From Scenedesmus sp. ARA3 (Eukaryota > Chlorophyta > Chlorophyceae > Sphaeropleales > Scenedesmaceae), in contig RWJK01000199.1 in the NCBI GenBank assembly GCA_004335835.1, positions 1 to 54,153 of the forward strand: a stretch of DNA of 54,153 nt, in the 5' to 3' direction. Of the stretch, positions 1 through 11,700 are shown one piece after another (position 1 is the stretch's first letter; each line of letters opens with the position of its first letter). The notes beneath the pieces are model-generated. The model saw only the letters and a list, made by a program, of their open reading frames with translations. It ran no database searches and was not told the origin of the DNA. The position numbers and the translations under genes were made by a program.

Positions 1-64
1 CAACCTGTTGTGGCTCATACCATCCAAGATGGTGCCAGGACCCACACGTAACTATCCTCTCTCT
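1..64 (-). repeat. Dispersed repeat copy 1 (GAGAGGATAG... family)
   Basis: Read on the minus strand, this contains the consensus gagaggatagttac(a/g)tgtgggtcc, then tggcaccatctt, then a segment ending in gagccacaacagg. The same ordered blocks recur at 27014-27076. The core recurs at 11444-11488 and 33969-34010. Confidence 0.7.
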
Positions 65-290
65 AAAATTAAGCTTCTCCTGCTCTGCTACTGTTAACAG
101 CATGTGACAGAACATGCACAAGTACATACATATCGCGGTGTGCATGCATGTCTACAAGGACACGCGTCCTGACACCAACAGCATGCACCTGACTGCTAGC
201 AGGTTGCGGCGCTGCGGCAGCAGCAGCAGGTGCGCAGCTATGCATTTACCACAGTCGTTCGGCATCCCGGAGCCACATATATTTGTCCTT

Positions 291-295
291 TTACA
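291..295 (-). terminator. Candidate poly(A) signal TGTAA for the transporter
   Basis: Minus-strand TGTAA about 440 nt after the transporter stop codon at 736. TGTAA is the usual green-algal poly(A) signal. The distance is long for a 3' UTR but acceptable. No cleavage-site evidence is visible. Confidence 0.35.
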
Positions 296-735
296 GCAGG
301 GCACATCCGGAGACGTGCTGACAATCAGCAGCAGAACAAGACGGCTACCTCGGCAGAAGAGAGAGCCGCAGCCCACTGACACAATGACAGCGGGGCGGCT
401 CAGCAGCACACACATCTGCACACCCATGCTGTAGCCTGCGCTGGTGCATGTAGCCACAGGTCAGCAGCTGTTCGTACACAGCAATCCGTCGCCACAACAC
501 CTCCAAGTCACGCAAGCCAGCACAGCACACTGACCTTGATGATCTTTGTTTGGATCAAGACCTATAGAAACAACCGGCTTGCTCACACGAAACCGCTCCC
601 TGCCCTACCCCAACTGCTGCTCCCCGCGTCCAGCACCAGCACAACAGCACCAAAGCCTGCCACACATGCTGTCTGTCCGGCCGATGCATTAGTGACAGAT
701 GCCTATACAACACAACAAAACCTTGGACACGCATG

Positions 736-3173
736 CTATCTGTTTGGTCGATGCATTGCTGGCATGAATGCAGACGCCGCAGGCTTGTAATATAACGCAG
801 CTGCCGCCTTGTCTGCAGTTGTTATTGTGCGTGGCTTGGCAGTGCCGCCGCTGGGAGTCATCAGGTTGGCAGAGGCCTTCACCCCAGTGTCTGTCCCATC
901 GCTGCTGCTGTGGAACTTGGTGCCATTGCCGCTACTGCTGCTGCCGTTGCTGCTGTCCGACACGACTTGCTGCAGCGGATCTGCTGCTTTGGCTGCTAGC
1001 TTTGCTGGCGTCGAGCCACTGATTTTAAGCTGAGTGTACCTGCAAAATCAGCCGCAAAGCAGGCAGGCAGACAGGCAGGCAGGCGATTGGTGAGTGGCAG
1101 CAATGCAGCTTCAGATGCTGTGGTAGGTACATGTTGCAACAGCTGAGCTGCAAGTCACACAGCTGACTAAAGGCTGCTTGTTGCAAGGGCAGCAAGCACA
1201 CACGCTATCATCCAGGCGCACGCACTGCTGCCTATAGTTCATACGAAGCCCTCATCACCCAGCCCTGCATCACTTACCAGATGATGCCTGCCATTGCCGC
1301 GCTCACTCCCAGCAGTCTTAGGCGGCATCTCGCCACCCCACTCCATCACATTCTATAACTTTGAAAGAGGTCTTGCAGGCATCACATATGCTCAAAGGTC
1401 GACGAAGACATGGACAAGTAAACACAGACGCAGCAGATGACACACACATGCTGCTGCACATAACCCACCACACCTGAAAACCACACAGAATCACTCACCA
1501 AATGATGCCTGCCATCGCCACGCTCACTCCCAGAAGCTTCTTAGGCGGCATCTCATCCCCAAAGAACAGGCAGCCGCCAGTTAGGATGATAACCGTCTTC
1601 AAATGGCCCACCACATTGTAAGTCAAGCTGCTGGTGCAGCCGATCACCAGAAAGGTGCTCAGGCTCACTAGCAGGCCCAGCAGCGCACTGACAACGATTG
1701 CAGCTACTGCTGCAGGCGTGTAGTGGTAACTAAAGATGGTCTTGCCTGAATCTGCTGCTGCTGCGCTGCCAGTCAAGCTCGCCCAGCCGACAGGCTCCAT
1801 AAGAGGGATGAGGCAGCCGAGGATGATTGCTGCTTGGGGCGTATACTGGTGCAGCAGTTGCATGCTGCTTGCCTGTAGCTCCTTCTGCTTGCTGCCTGCC
1901 CACATCTGATACAGCGCTGTTACCAGGGTTGCTGCTAAACCCACGAAGAGCCCGGAGAGGTTGCTGATGAGCTTGCTGTCTGTTACGGTGGCGATTCCGA
2001 TGCCTAGGCACACCAGCACAACTGAGGCGACAACCTAAGCAGCAAAGAAGATGGAGAAACATGGACAATTGAGCCTTTGACCATGTTTGACCGGAAGCAG
2101 CACATAAGATGACATGCCGCAGGATCACTGACAGGGCAACAGCAGTGACAGTGACTCACAACTGCGCTGAGAGGCGTGAGGACAAGTGCAGTTCGAAATC
2201 TGGCAGCAGCTCCTGCTGTGCTTGCAGCGGTGCTTCTTGAGCACACACAGGCTTTCAAATCTTTGCAGCTGCTGGTTGTTGGCGAGACATAAGTGGGGGC
2301 CACACTGAAACACCTAACTTCATTGAAAGTGTGCATGTGCAACTGCAAGGACCTTACCTTGGGTGCTGGCACGTTGCCAAAGAAAATGAGGTCCAGCAGC
2401 ATGACAGTTGGCGCCACCGCAATCTTCATCACCTGGGGTAACACAGACAGCAATGCACACACTGCATTGTCACATATGTTGGCGCAAACAGCTGCAGCAG
2501 CTGCAACATCCCGCAAGCTGCGCTCCTGGCAGCTGTGTCTTGCAACAAACACGCAAATTGCATCGTGCATATTGAGGCACACTACAGCTGCTTGCAGCTC
2601 CTGGCTGCAGGAGAGTGACGACGCAAGGGTGCCTAGCACGGCACCGAGCAGCACGTATGCTGCAGCAGCTGCTGCTGTCAGCTGCTCACCTGGTAGAAGC
2701 CCACAGTGTTGACCTTCAGTGACAGGTTACACAGCACGATGTAGCCCACGTAAGCAAACGCCAGCGGCGCCACTTGCCGTGCTCGTAGCGACTTGTGGCT
2801 GAACATCCCAGCCATCAAAAACAAACGCATGCCCACCTGCAGTGCGACACATTGGCAAAAGATCGTCAGCATGCCGCGACATTGAAGCGGAAAGTACGTT
2901 TAGTGCATCATAAGGGATGCTGTCAGCTGCAGTAGTAAGGCAAAAGCCACAGTACGCTGCCAGACACAGCTGGGCATTCAGCAGCTGCTAGATCATCATC
3001 CTAAATGGCAACTACTGCAGTAGTGGTGCTGCAACCAGTGCGCTGGATGCGCGTTGACCTGAACAAGCAGAACCAGCATTGCTGCTGCTGCTGCTGCTGC
3101 TGCTGCTATGCTGGACACAGCAATGCTGCTGCCAAAAACACAATGCTGCCTGCTGCAGCTACGCTTGCCGGGT

Positions 3174-3206
<33 letters not shown>

Positions 3207-3346
3207 GCTGCTGCCGCTGCTGCTGTGCGCACCAGCGTGAACAGCGTGTGGATCCATGTGAGGGTGCATGTGAAGCCAAAGCCATAATTGCTCATCACAA
3301 GCTTGTTGGCAAACACTATGCCACTGGCAGATGCTATGTTGAGCGC
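736..3346 (-). CDS. SLC35E3-like nucleotide-sugar / TPT-family transporter (5' end incomplete)
   Basis: Multi-pass membrane transporter of the drug/metabolite superfamily (TPT domain), expected in Golgi, ER or plastid envelope membranes, where relatives exchange nucleotide sugars or sugar phosphates. Exons in coding order: 3233-3346, 2690-2836, 2358-2432, 1499-2034, 736-1039. All junctions are GT-AG and the phases agree, giving 391 codons plus stop from this point. Diagnostic segments are ALNIASASGIVFANK in the first helix, NLSLKVNTVGFYQ, then ALYQMWAGSKQKELQ followed by SMQLLHQYTPQAA, and TYNVVGHLKTVIILTGG near the last helices. The ALYQMW...KQKELQ...SMQLL block fits the SLC35E3 / plant UXT-like branch better than plastid phosphate translocators. 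The tail is a Ser/Ala-rich cytosolic extension. The initiating exon is not established: a short Met exon at about 3587-3611 exists, but it joins in phase only by skipping ALNIA. A degenerate copy of the fourth exon's 3' end lies at 1274-1335. Substrate cannot be inferred. Confidence 0.8.
1274..1335 (-). repeat. Decayed tandem copy of transporter exon 4 3' end
   Basis: This stretch repeats about 60 bp of 1499-1560, including the end of the coding exon and a functional-looking donor (gtaagt). Relative to the true exon it carries a 1-nt deletion that destroys the GDEMPPKKLLGV reading frame, so it lies in the intron as a relic or decoy donor. Confidence 0.75.
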
Positions 3347-4876
3347 CTGGCGACAGCGTAGACAGCGGCAGCAGCAATGGCAGCAGTCGCAGCAGCAGCA
3401 GGACAGTTGGGTTTGCGAGCGCAGAGGCTTGCATCATTACATCAGGCCCGGTGCGTGTCACACTGCAATGCTATCAATACGTGTCTCCAGATTTGAGTGC
3501 AGCTGGCTCATAGCTTATGCCAGACATGACTGAACAGCAGTGCTATGCATGTCCCAGACAGCAGTTGTTGCCTCAGCTGCACTCACTCCGTAGGCTAATG
3601 GCTTGATCCATGAAGCCCTCAGGCCTAGGATCCTGCCTCGGCTAGATTCTCCGGCGCTAGCGTATCCCATGGCTGCTTATACGCCTTGGAGAAGCCACTA
3701 CAGGACACCCTCTGCTGCTTCCGGCTTCATGTCCGGCGTAGCTTAGGCGTACTGCACTTCGCACGCCCAAGAGCCTAACAGCAAGATCACTCAATCAGTA
3801 CTCAGGGCCTTGGACGTATTCGAAATGAAGGTGACAGCAGAAGACCAGGCGTGCTGTCACGCAAACTATTGCACGGGGTGTCTGGATCAACTTTGGACGA
3901 TATCATCAACGACGACACAACCAGATCCAACAGTTCAGCTGTACTGTGACGCTGGAGCCTCAGCCGTGAAGTGAAGAGCAAGTGATGCCGTGGGACCTGT
4001 GACCTCGGGTCTACGAAGTGTTTGGTTGCCTTGGCCATACGAAGTGAATGGAAGTGGGGATATTCCTGCTTCAATCAACACAAATATACGTACGCCTGCA
4101 GATTGCAGGCCCTGCCTCTTATCCTGCTGCTCCTGCTGCTGCTCCTGCTGGGTGGTGCCACCTCCCCAACCAGGTAGGCAGGCCTTGGTGCTGCAGCCGA
4201 TGTCACTACTTACCGCCAACTGTGCGTCGTCTCTGTGCGTCATAATTTCCTTTCACTTGAGCAAAGATTGTGACGGTACTCCTCAAGCTTGTGGCGGTTG
4301 TGCACTGCTAAATCGACTGTTAGTCGCTGGCATGCGCAGGCCCTAGGGCAGCCTCGCCTGGCACTGGAAGTGCGTAGTGAACTAGCTGCAGCCCTGAGAA
4401 GCCTGCGCCTGAAACAGACCAGCTCCTGCGAGAACTTGCATGCCACTATGGGCTATACCAAAGCCGCATCAAGGCAAGCCTGCCTGCGGGCCAGCTTGCC
4501 AGACTGGCCAATGGGCTGTTGCTCTTGCTGTGTTCGGCGGGGAAGCCCCCTACGTGCAGAAAACTCGTCACAAAAGGTCTTATTGACGTACCAAAATGCT
4601 CTGGGGTTCGACGTTTCACGAGACAAACAACACTGTTCATCTTGTCTTATGACAGCATTTTCAAATGCTGACAACACCCAATAACAGCACGGACAATCAG
4701 CAGCACTTTTAGAATTATAGTTTTTTTCGTCTCATTTCTCTAGGATAGCTTTTCAGGAGGGCTTGCTGTTACAGCAGGCTTACACTTCAGGCTGCCGATA
4801 CCTTGGTTCGCCACGAGCGTCTCGAGCACGCCGTCTATCAACTCTGTGACAGCCACTGCGACGTGCTCTAAGGATC
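3347..4876. other. Intergenic / 5' region between divergent genes, no recognisable gene
   Basis: This interval should hold the transporter's first exon and promoter on the minus strand and the promoter of the gene starting at 4877. Open frames here (for example 3802-4074 minus, 4289-4684 plus) show no recognisable domain or convincing splice pairing, so I leave them out. The sequence is lower in CAG/CTG runs than the coding blocks. Confidence 0.5.
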
Positions 4877-6844
4877 ATGCATGACACACGCGCACCTTCG
4901 CGTATCGGGATGGGCAGGCCGAGCGGCGTGAGCAGCACCCCGCCCACTGCAAGTACAGCAGCAGCTGCAGCAGCACCTGCCACAACCCCTCTGGCTGGCC
5001 CCTCCGGCACCCCCCTCACGCCATCGTCTTTCCAGACGCCCCCAACAGCCCCTGAGCAGCAGCATCAGGAGCTACCTGCCCAGAAGGGCCATCCTGCAGC
5101 CACCCCTGTCTTCAACATCAGCCCAGCCACAGCAGCAGAGCAGGCAGGCCCCATCCCCAGCGTTAGCACCACCACTGGAGCTAGCAAATGGAAGTCCAGC
5201 GCTGCATCATCGAGCACTGGCCCTGTCTTCTCCGTAGTCAGCAGGGGCAACAGGGTGGGGGCTAGCCACACACCTCCAGCGCCTCCTGCAAAGGCCAACA
5301 GCACCATCGCCCGCACCGCCAACAGGCTACAAGGCCGCAGCACCAGCAGCACCAGCCCCTCAGGCAGCAGCATCGGCCTGCGTGGTCAACGCACTACACC
5401 TTCAACACTCAGCAGCAGCAGCTCAGGTCCTGCAGGCCGTGCGTTTGGCAGTAGGATTGGCACAGGCCGCTTCGGTGACAGCAGCAGCACCGCAAGCTCC
5501 TCCCGCAGCTGCACCACACCCTTCATCACCAACACCAGCTGCAAGTCTGTGGCCAGGACCCTGAGCTTCGATGCTGCAGCAGACAGCCCCAAGAGCACCA
5601 CCCCTGGCATCAGCAACAGCAAGATCCCTGGAGCAGCATCCAAGCCCAAGGAAGGCCTTGCAGGAAAGCCTACGGCAGGTGCAGCGCAGGGCCTTGCAGC
5701 AGCAGCATCCATGGATGATGTTGACCCCACACTAGACCAGCTGGACCAGCTCACGCATGGCAACAGCAGCAGCGGTGACAGCACCACCTGGCTCAGCGGT
5801 GCCAACAACAGCGCAGATGGCGCTGCTGCTGCTTCCTGCAGCAGCTTGCCGTTTGCAGGACTTGAGCAGCCTCCTGCAGCGGACCCGCTGGGCATGCATG
5901 ATGCTGACCTGGCGTCTGTTGACGCGCTGCTGTCAAGCACACGTGATCCTGCAAGTTCGCAGGCAGCTGCAAGGGCCCTGCTGCAGCAGCTGCTGCGCAG
6001 TGCTGGCAGCTTGACCACTGCTGCAGGGCTGCAGGGTGACGCTGCTCTGGCAGCTGTGCTTGGCAACCCTGCAAGCAGTTCCACTCAAGACAGCAGCTTG
6101 CAGGACAGCTTGCAGGACACAGCTGTTGCGGACCAGCAGCATGGGGCAGCAGCAGGCGGCAGCAGCAGCAGTGGGGCCGGCGCCGGCAATAGCTTTGGTG
6201 GTGTGTTGCTTGCGCAGGCGGCGCGCATGCTGCAGGCAGGTGCCAGCGTGCAGCAGGTGCGGCAGGCGGTGATGCCTGCGCTGCTGCTGCAGCTGGCCAG
6301 CCTGGCAGCAGACTGCAGCAATAATGCAGGTGCAGGCAGCTCACTGCTACATGCTGAGGCAGCTGCGGCAGCAGCACGTGGTGCTGAGGATGAGGCCAGT
6401 GCTGTGCAGGTAGCAGAAGCAGCAAGTCTGCTGGCAGCAGGCCTGCAGGCTGGCTTGGCTGCAGCAAAGGCTGCAGTAGAGGGCACAGCAGTCTTTCCTG
6501 CAAGCACTGGGGGGGACCTGACAACCGGCCGCGCTGCTGGGCGCAAGTCATCTGCCTTGGGCAACCTGGTGCTGCTGCTGTGGAGCTCGCTGCTGCTGGT
6601 GGTGGGCTTTGTGGCTGCTGCTGTGCTGAGTGTGCTGGAAGGAGAGGCCATGCTTGGTGGGGGTGGGGGCAGTGGGACTGTTGCTGGCGGTTTCTGTGGT
6701 GTGGGGCCTGGTGGTGCATATGGGGTAGCTGCTGAGCTGTGTGGTGGGCTCGGCGTGGGTGTGGGCTGGCAGCAGCAGGCAGGAGCTGAGATGCAGGACT
6801 GGGGCGCTGCTGCGATGCAGCGTGGCAGGCGCTTTGGTGCGTGA
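4877..6844 (+). CDS. Ser/Ala/Gly-rich single-exon protein with C-terminal membrane segment
   Basis: Uninterrupted 655-codon frame with no recognised family. Residues 1 to about 280 are a Ser/Thr/Pro/Ala-rich, basic, presumably disordered region with many Gly-Arg-like and Ser-run patches. Residues about 300-540 are Ala/Leu/Gln-rich and could form helices (for example RMLQAGASVQQVRQAVMPAL). A single hydrophobic span lies at about 559-586 (LGNLVLLLWSSLLLVVGFVA), followed by a Gly-rich tail of about 65 residues containing a run of Gly. No N-terminal signal peptide is seen, so a single-pass or tail-anchored-like topology is possible, although the tail is long for that. The start chosen is the first in-frame ATG; a second Met follows at residue 12. 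Lack of introns contrasts with its neighbours. Candidate poly(A) signal at 7395-7399. It could also be the long last exon of a gene with untranslated upstream exons. Confidence 0.6.
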   Translation: MHDTRAPSRIGMGRPSGVSSTPPTASTAAAAAAPATTPLAGPSGTPLTPSSFQTPPTAPEQQHQELPAQKGHPAATPVFNISPATAAEQAGPIPSVSTTTGASKWKSSAASSSTGPVFSVVSRGNRVGASHTPPAPPAKANSTIARTANRLQGRSTSSTSPSGSSIGLRGQRTTPSTLSSSSSGPAGRAFGSRIGTGRFGDSSSTASSSRSCTTPFITNTSCKSVARTLSFDAAADSPKSTTPGISNSKIPGAASKPKEGLAGKPTAGAAQGLAAAASMDDVDPTLDQLDQLTHGNSSSGDSTTWLSGANNSADGAAAASCSSLPFAGLEQPPAADPLGMHDADLASVDALLSSTRDPASSQAAARALLQQLLRSAGSLTTAAGLQGDAALAAVLGNPASSSTQDSSLQDSLQDTAVADQQHGAAAGGSSSSGAGAGNSFGGVLLAQAARMLQAGASVQQVRQAVMPALLLQLASLAADCSNNAGAGSSLLHAEAAAAAARGAEDEASAVQVAEAASLLAAGLQAGLAAAKAAVEGTAVFPASTGGDLTTGRAAGRKSSALGNLVLLLWSSLLLVVGFVAAAVLSVLEGEAMLGGGGGSGTVAGGFCGVGPGGAYGVAAELCGGLGVGVGWQQQAGAEMQDWGAAAMQRGRRFGA

Positions 6845-6992
6845 TGTGATTGTGGCAGGATTGGTTGAGGAGAAGGACAGGGCAGCTGTTTGTTGCTGGG
6901 AGGCGTTGCCATTTTGCGCGTCAGACCATGCACGCGATTGCACATGCATGTTGGCTTTCCTCCATCCTGCACCTGCTACTGTGTCCTTTCGT

Positions 6993-7040
6993 GTTCTGCA
7001 CCTGTTCCTGCAAGCCGTTCTGCACCTGTTCCTGCAAGCC
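6993..7040 (+). repeat. 24-bp unit repeated twice in the 3' UTR
   Basis: Two perfect adjacent copies of a 24-bp unit beginning gttctgcacctgttcctg (6993-7016 and 7017-7040), just downstream of the single-exon gene. Recent short tandem duplication of the same style as elsewhere in the window. Confidence 0.85.
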
Positions 7041-7394
7041 CTTTTTGGATCTCTACACCGATTGATTGGAATTCTGGGATCGTCTGTAGATGCTGACTGG
7101 TCACAGCTGTGCCATGCACAGGCACAGGCTCTGCTGTTTTTGAGTTCTAGCTTCTGTTCAAGGCATCATTTGGCAATGGCCAAGGCAAGTCCTGGCTTTG
7201 TATTCCATTCACATTCAACTTATAGTCGTAGAACATGATTTGGTAGATTTAGATCATTAACGGCAAAGTGTCCCTGGCATTGTTGTGTCTGAGAGTGCCT
7301 CAGGTGCCTTGCCAAGGCAGCCAGCTGCAGAGTGCAGGATGGTGTCTGCCCAGCAATTGTGCGAGTGCTGTCGCTTTTACGCCTGCATTGCGAA

Positions 7395-7399
7395 TGTAA
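7395..7399 (+). terminator. Candidate poly(A) signal TGTAA
   Basis: TGTAA about 550 nt after the stop codon at 6844 and about 940 nt before the XRN start codon. It fits the green-algal poly(A) consensus. No other TGTAA is evident between the stop and this point. Confidence 0.5.
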
Positions 7400-7985
7400 C
7401 GACTACATTCCAGCACCTTAGCTTGAGCTAGTGTGGCTCCCGTGCCCAAGTTCTTTAGGCGAACCTGTGATGTACTGCTTTAGATGTACTGCTGTCATGT
7501 GTGGTGTACTGAAATCAGGTTCACAAAAGGGTTGTGTGCGCGGCAACTCCGTTCCAGGCCTAAACGCCGAGAAGATGCACTAGCAGTTTCCCGTGACTAC
7601 GTCACTCCTTTTCTAGTAAGGATGGGAGGCACCTGTGCTTGCTGGTGCTGTCCTCAAGACAGCAACTGCAACACCTGCAATTTCAGAAGCCAACCATGAT
7701 CATCCCTACCCCGGGCGCCTTTCGCTTGTAGAACTCGTCTCGAGCCATCGCTTTTCAGAAAATCGCTGCACTGCCTTCTGTGTCTGCTGTAGCCCGTGAT
7801 GTTTTGCAGTAGCACCCCGCAACAGAACACCGCCTCACCCAGCCCACGGCCTCGAATCGATTTCAAGTGCCCAATCTAACTCTGATCGGCTGCTCTCGCG
7901 CCTTCATTTGCGTCCTCTGCAATTTTTCGAATCGCCCTGGGGTTCAACGGCCAGGTCCTAAGCCAGGCTTCTGACTGACTGACTG

Positions 7986-8017
<32 letters not shown>

Positions 8018-8335
8018 ACCGTATTTCTTTCTAGTAATGGATGGATGGATGGATGAAGCCTATGCTCCTGGCTGACAGTGATGTGAATACCCGGCACGTT
8101 TGACAAGTACATCCTGTGCTGTCAACAAAAGGCCCTGAACAGGAAGATTTGCACGCTGCTGCCTCCAATGCGCTGATGGGGATGGTCAGCACGGCACGAT
8201 TCCAGGCGCAAACTCCTGTAATACTTTATAAAGTAGCACTTTGCTGGTCGTGACCGCGTCAAGAAGACCGGTGTCGGTGAAAAGGCCGAATGGGGGTGTA
8301 GCTTTGTATCCGTGCTTGGTCCGTGATCAAGCGAC
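7400..8335 (+). promoter_or_regulatory. Probable promoter and 5' UTR region of the XRN gene
   Basis: Non-coding interval between the upstream poly(A) signal and the XRN ATG. No clear TATA box was identified close to the start. It contains a (CTGA)10 microsatellite at 7971-8010 and a short (ATGG)4 run at 8037-8052. Confidence 0.4.
7971..8010 (+). repeat. (CTGA)10 microsatellite
   Basis: Forty bases of perfect CTGA tetranucleotide repeat in the presumed XRN upstream region, followed by two GGAC units and then an ATGG run at 8037-8052. Length is probably polymorphic. Confidence 0.95.
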
Positions 8336-8684
8336 ATGGGGTGCGTACGCCAGCTCAGCATGCTTCTACATCGTAATAGTTTGTCAAAATCGTCAGGAGT
8401 ATCAGGGCTGATGCAGCACGAGCAGGACCAGCCTCTGCTGTCGCTGCTGCTGCTACAGCAGCTGCTGCTAGCACTGTTGTGCTGCTCCTGTGGTGCTGCT
8501 GTTCTCTTGTGGTTGAACACTGACTTGCGCTACATACCATCATATATAATATGTTTTATGCAGGGTTCCTGGCCTGTTCAGCTTCCTGCGGAGGCGCTAC
8601 CCCCAGATATGCCGCCCCACAGAGAAGCGCAGGGAGGGGCAGCCCCGCAGCGACAGCGACACCACAGACAACCTGTACATCGGT

Positions 8685-8732
<48 letters not shown>

Positions 8733-11700
8733 GTAAAAGGTAGAACACATGGGTGACGTGCAGTTTATTACAATGATACTGCTGCAGCAGCTGCACACAC
8801 ACCACACTGTGAGTGCAATGTCAACTCGCACTTTCCATCAGCTGTTAGCAGCTGCCATTTCAAGTTCGCTGCACCTGCCATTTATTCCTTTTGCGCCCTC
8901 GCAGACATTAACCACATCATCCACTCCTGCACCCACCCCACACTGTGCATGCAACTTCCACTCACACAATCCACCAGCTATAAGCAGCTGCCACTTTAAG
9001 TCCCTTTGCACCTGCCTGTTTTCCCTGCGCCCACGCAGACATGAACCATATCATCCACTCCTGCACGCATGCTTATGTGGCCAAAGACCGCCCCGAGGGC
9101 CTCAGCAGGCAGCAGCAGCTGGGGGGCATGGCGGCCTACCTGGAGGCCCTGCTGGACCTGCTGCAGCCGAGGTAAATGCAGGGCTTTGCAGGTTGTTGAA
9201 AGGGTTTTGCAGGGTTCATTGGGGTGTGTCAGGGGTCCAGTGTTGTGTAGGGTTATGCAGCGTTCACCAGGTTGGGGTCTGGCAGGGCCTCAGCAGGCAG
9301 CAGCAGCAGGGGCATGGCGGCTTACCTGGAGGCCCTGCTGGAACTGCTGCAGCCAAGGTGTGCAGAGTTGATAAAGGGTTTAGCAAGGTTGTGCAGCGTT
9401 CTGCAGGGGCGTGGCAGGGTTTCAGAGTTCAGTGTGGCAGTCACAGCGCATGGCGGCGTACCTGGAGGGCCTGCTGGCCCTGCTGGCGCCGAGGTATGCA
9501 GGATGGCAGATTTCAGCAGGGTTGAGATGCGTTGATGGCTGGCTGATGGGAAGCTTGCAGCAGCTGCGCCTGCTGCTGGAGCATGTTCAGCTGCATCATG
9601 CTGCGGTGCAACAGTTATTTTGACAGACCTGTGTCACCACATCTGCTGACGACACAGCCCCCCTGCTGCTGCTACTGCTGCTGCCGGTGTGGCCAGGCGT
9701 GTGGTGCTGATTGCTGTTGATGGTGTGGCGCCGCGTGCCAAGATGAACCAGCAGCGCACGCGCCGCTTCCTGTCTGCCCACATCAGCGACATCACAGATG
9801 GCATTGGTGACCTCCTTGTGTGTGTGTTCGACCATCATCAGCATCACAACAGGAGGCAATGTGGCACGCAGCACTGTGTTTCAAGCAACATGAATATCGC
9901 AGTGTATGGGGTCTGAGACGCGGCGCAGCAGCAGCCACATGTGTGACGTCAAAAGGCTGCTGCTGCGCCTGCATCTTTGCTACACCCCTAATTGTTCGAT
10001 TGACAGGTGCACATTTTGAAGCCGCCCCTCACGTAACCTGACAAAGTAACACAGGTAGCTACCCTCCTCTTCTCAAGATGCCGTGTATTTTGCTGCACAT
10101 TGCTATTTGTGGCGAGGAGCGATAGGCGAGGCGTGAGGTGCTGACAGAGGCTGATGGGCGCATCGCTGTCAGACACACACCCTAAGGCGTATAGTCACAT
10201 TGCCCAGTTGTGACTTCTGGACTGTATCTCATGCAGCACTGCCACTTGTGCTTTCATGCAGAGCGGGAGGTGAAGCGAGAGATGCTGTCAGAGGCTGGTG
10301 GCGCCATTGTCATTCCAGACGTGACACGCTTTGACTCCAACATCATCACACCAGTGAGTTCTCATTGTTTGACCGGCCAGTGCATGTGCCGTTTGACCAG
10401 ACAGTAGATCTAATTTTAGCACCATTGTCATCTCAGAAGTGGCGCGGTTGCCCTCTTAACATCATCCAGCGAGTGCCTGTGTTTGACCACCGGGTCAAGC
10501 CACCAACAGCTGTCGCCATGCGCTTGCGCATGGATAAAATGGCCCCAGCAGGTCACCACTGTAGGGTCAGGTGTTCATGGTGCTTCGTGTTACACTGGCT
10601 GCTGGGCTGATTTGTGTGCAAATAATCCCTGCTGCTGCAATGCTCTGCAGGGCACCGACTTCATGACAGAGCTGGCGCAGTGGCTGCGGCAGTGGGCGGC
10701 TGACAAGGCAGCAAACGACCCCCGCTTCAAGCACACCACCTTCATCATCTCAGGTAAGCAGCAGACGGCAGCACAGCGCACCTGCATTGCTTTGTCGGTT
10801 TGTGTGCCGCCAAAAACCTGGTGCCCTGGCACGTGTCCATTGAGTGCTTGACATCAGGATTGGCACGCCGACTGCATTCCTGCAGCGCCTAGATTCCTCT
10901 CTGGATGTGCTGGATTCACACATCAAAGTCTATCATAGCCCCTGATTGCTCCTTCTGCTGCTGCAGATGCCTCAGAGCCAGGTGAAGGCGAGCACAAAGT
11001 GATGAAGTTTGTGCGGCACCTGAAGGCCCAGCCTGGCTACGACCCTGCCACGCGCCACGAGGTGTACGGCCAGGATGCCGACCTGCTGCTGCTGGCGCTG
11101 CTGTGCCATGAGCCCTACTTCAAAGTCATGCGGGAAGACATGCAGGGCGGCGAGGTGCGGCTTTTTACATGCTTTTTGAAAGTGCAATACGTTCACCAAC
11201 ATCCTGGAAAGATTAAGCTTGACAATCAAGTACCAGCACACTGCATAACTGCTGCTGCTGGTGCTGCTGTGCCTTGAGCCCTAGTCGAAGTGGTGAGGGA
11301 GGACATGCAGGGCGGCGAGGTGCGCTGGCCTTCATTGTATGCAAATCAGGTGGTGCTGCTGCAACTGCTGCAACTGCTGCTGCTGCTGCAAAGCGGCTGC
11401 AAAGCTGGGTTGCCCTTCCCTGGATGCCTGAACATGACAAATGTGAGAGGATAGTTGCATGTAGGTCCTGGCACCATCAGATGGTATGCACGTGATAGTG
11501 TCTTCTGTGGCTACGTTCGCCTGTCTTTGCAGGCAGCCAGCAGCAAAGCCGCCAAGGAGGCACAAATGGCTCAGGAGCAGCAGCAGCTGCTGCAGCTGCG
11601 ACCCCTCTCAGCCGTCGCCGCAGCCCTGCAGCAGCAGCAGCAGCCCGGCACTGCAGACCTGCCGCCGCTGCCGCTAGTACCGCAGTCGTGCGGCAGTGAC

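Noticed and set aside
6085..6972. Long antisense open frame (295 aa, minus) and a 308-aa frame at 5793-6719 opposite the single-exon gene
   Set aside because: They arise because CAG/GCT-rich DNA is open in most frames on both strands. They have no domain, no splice context and unnatural His/Pro/Gln or Ala/Ser composition.
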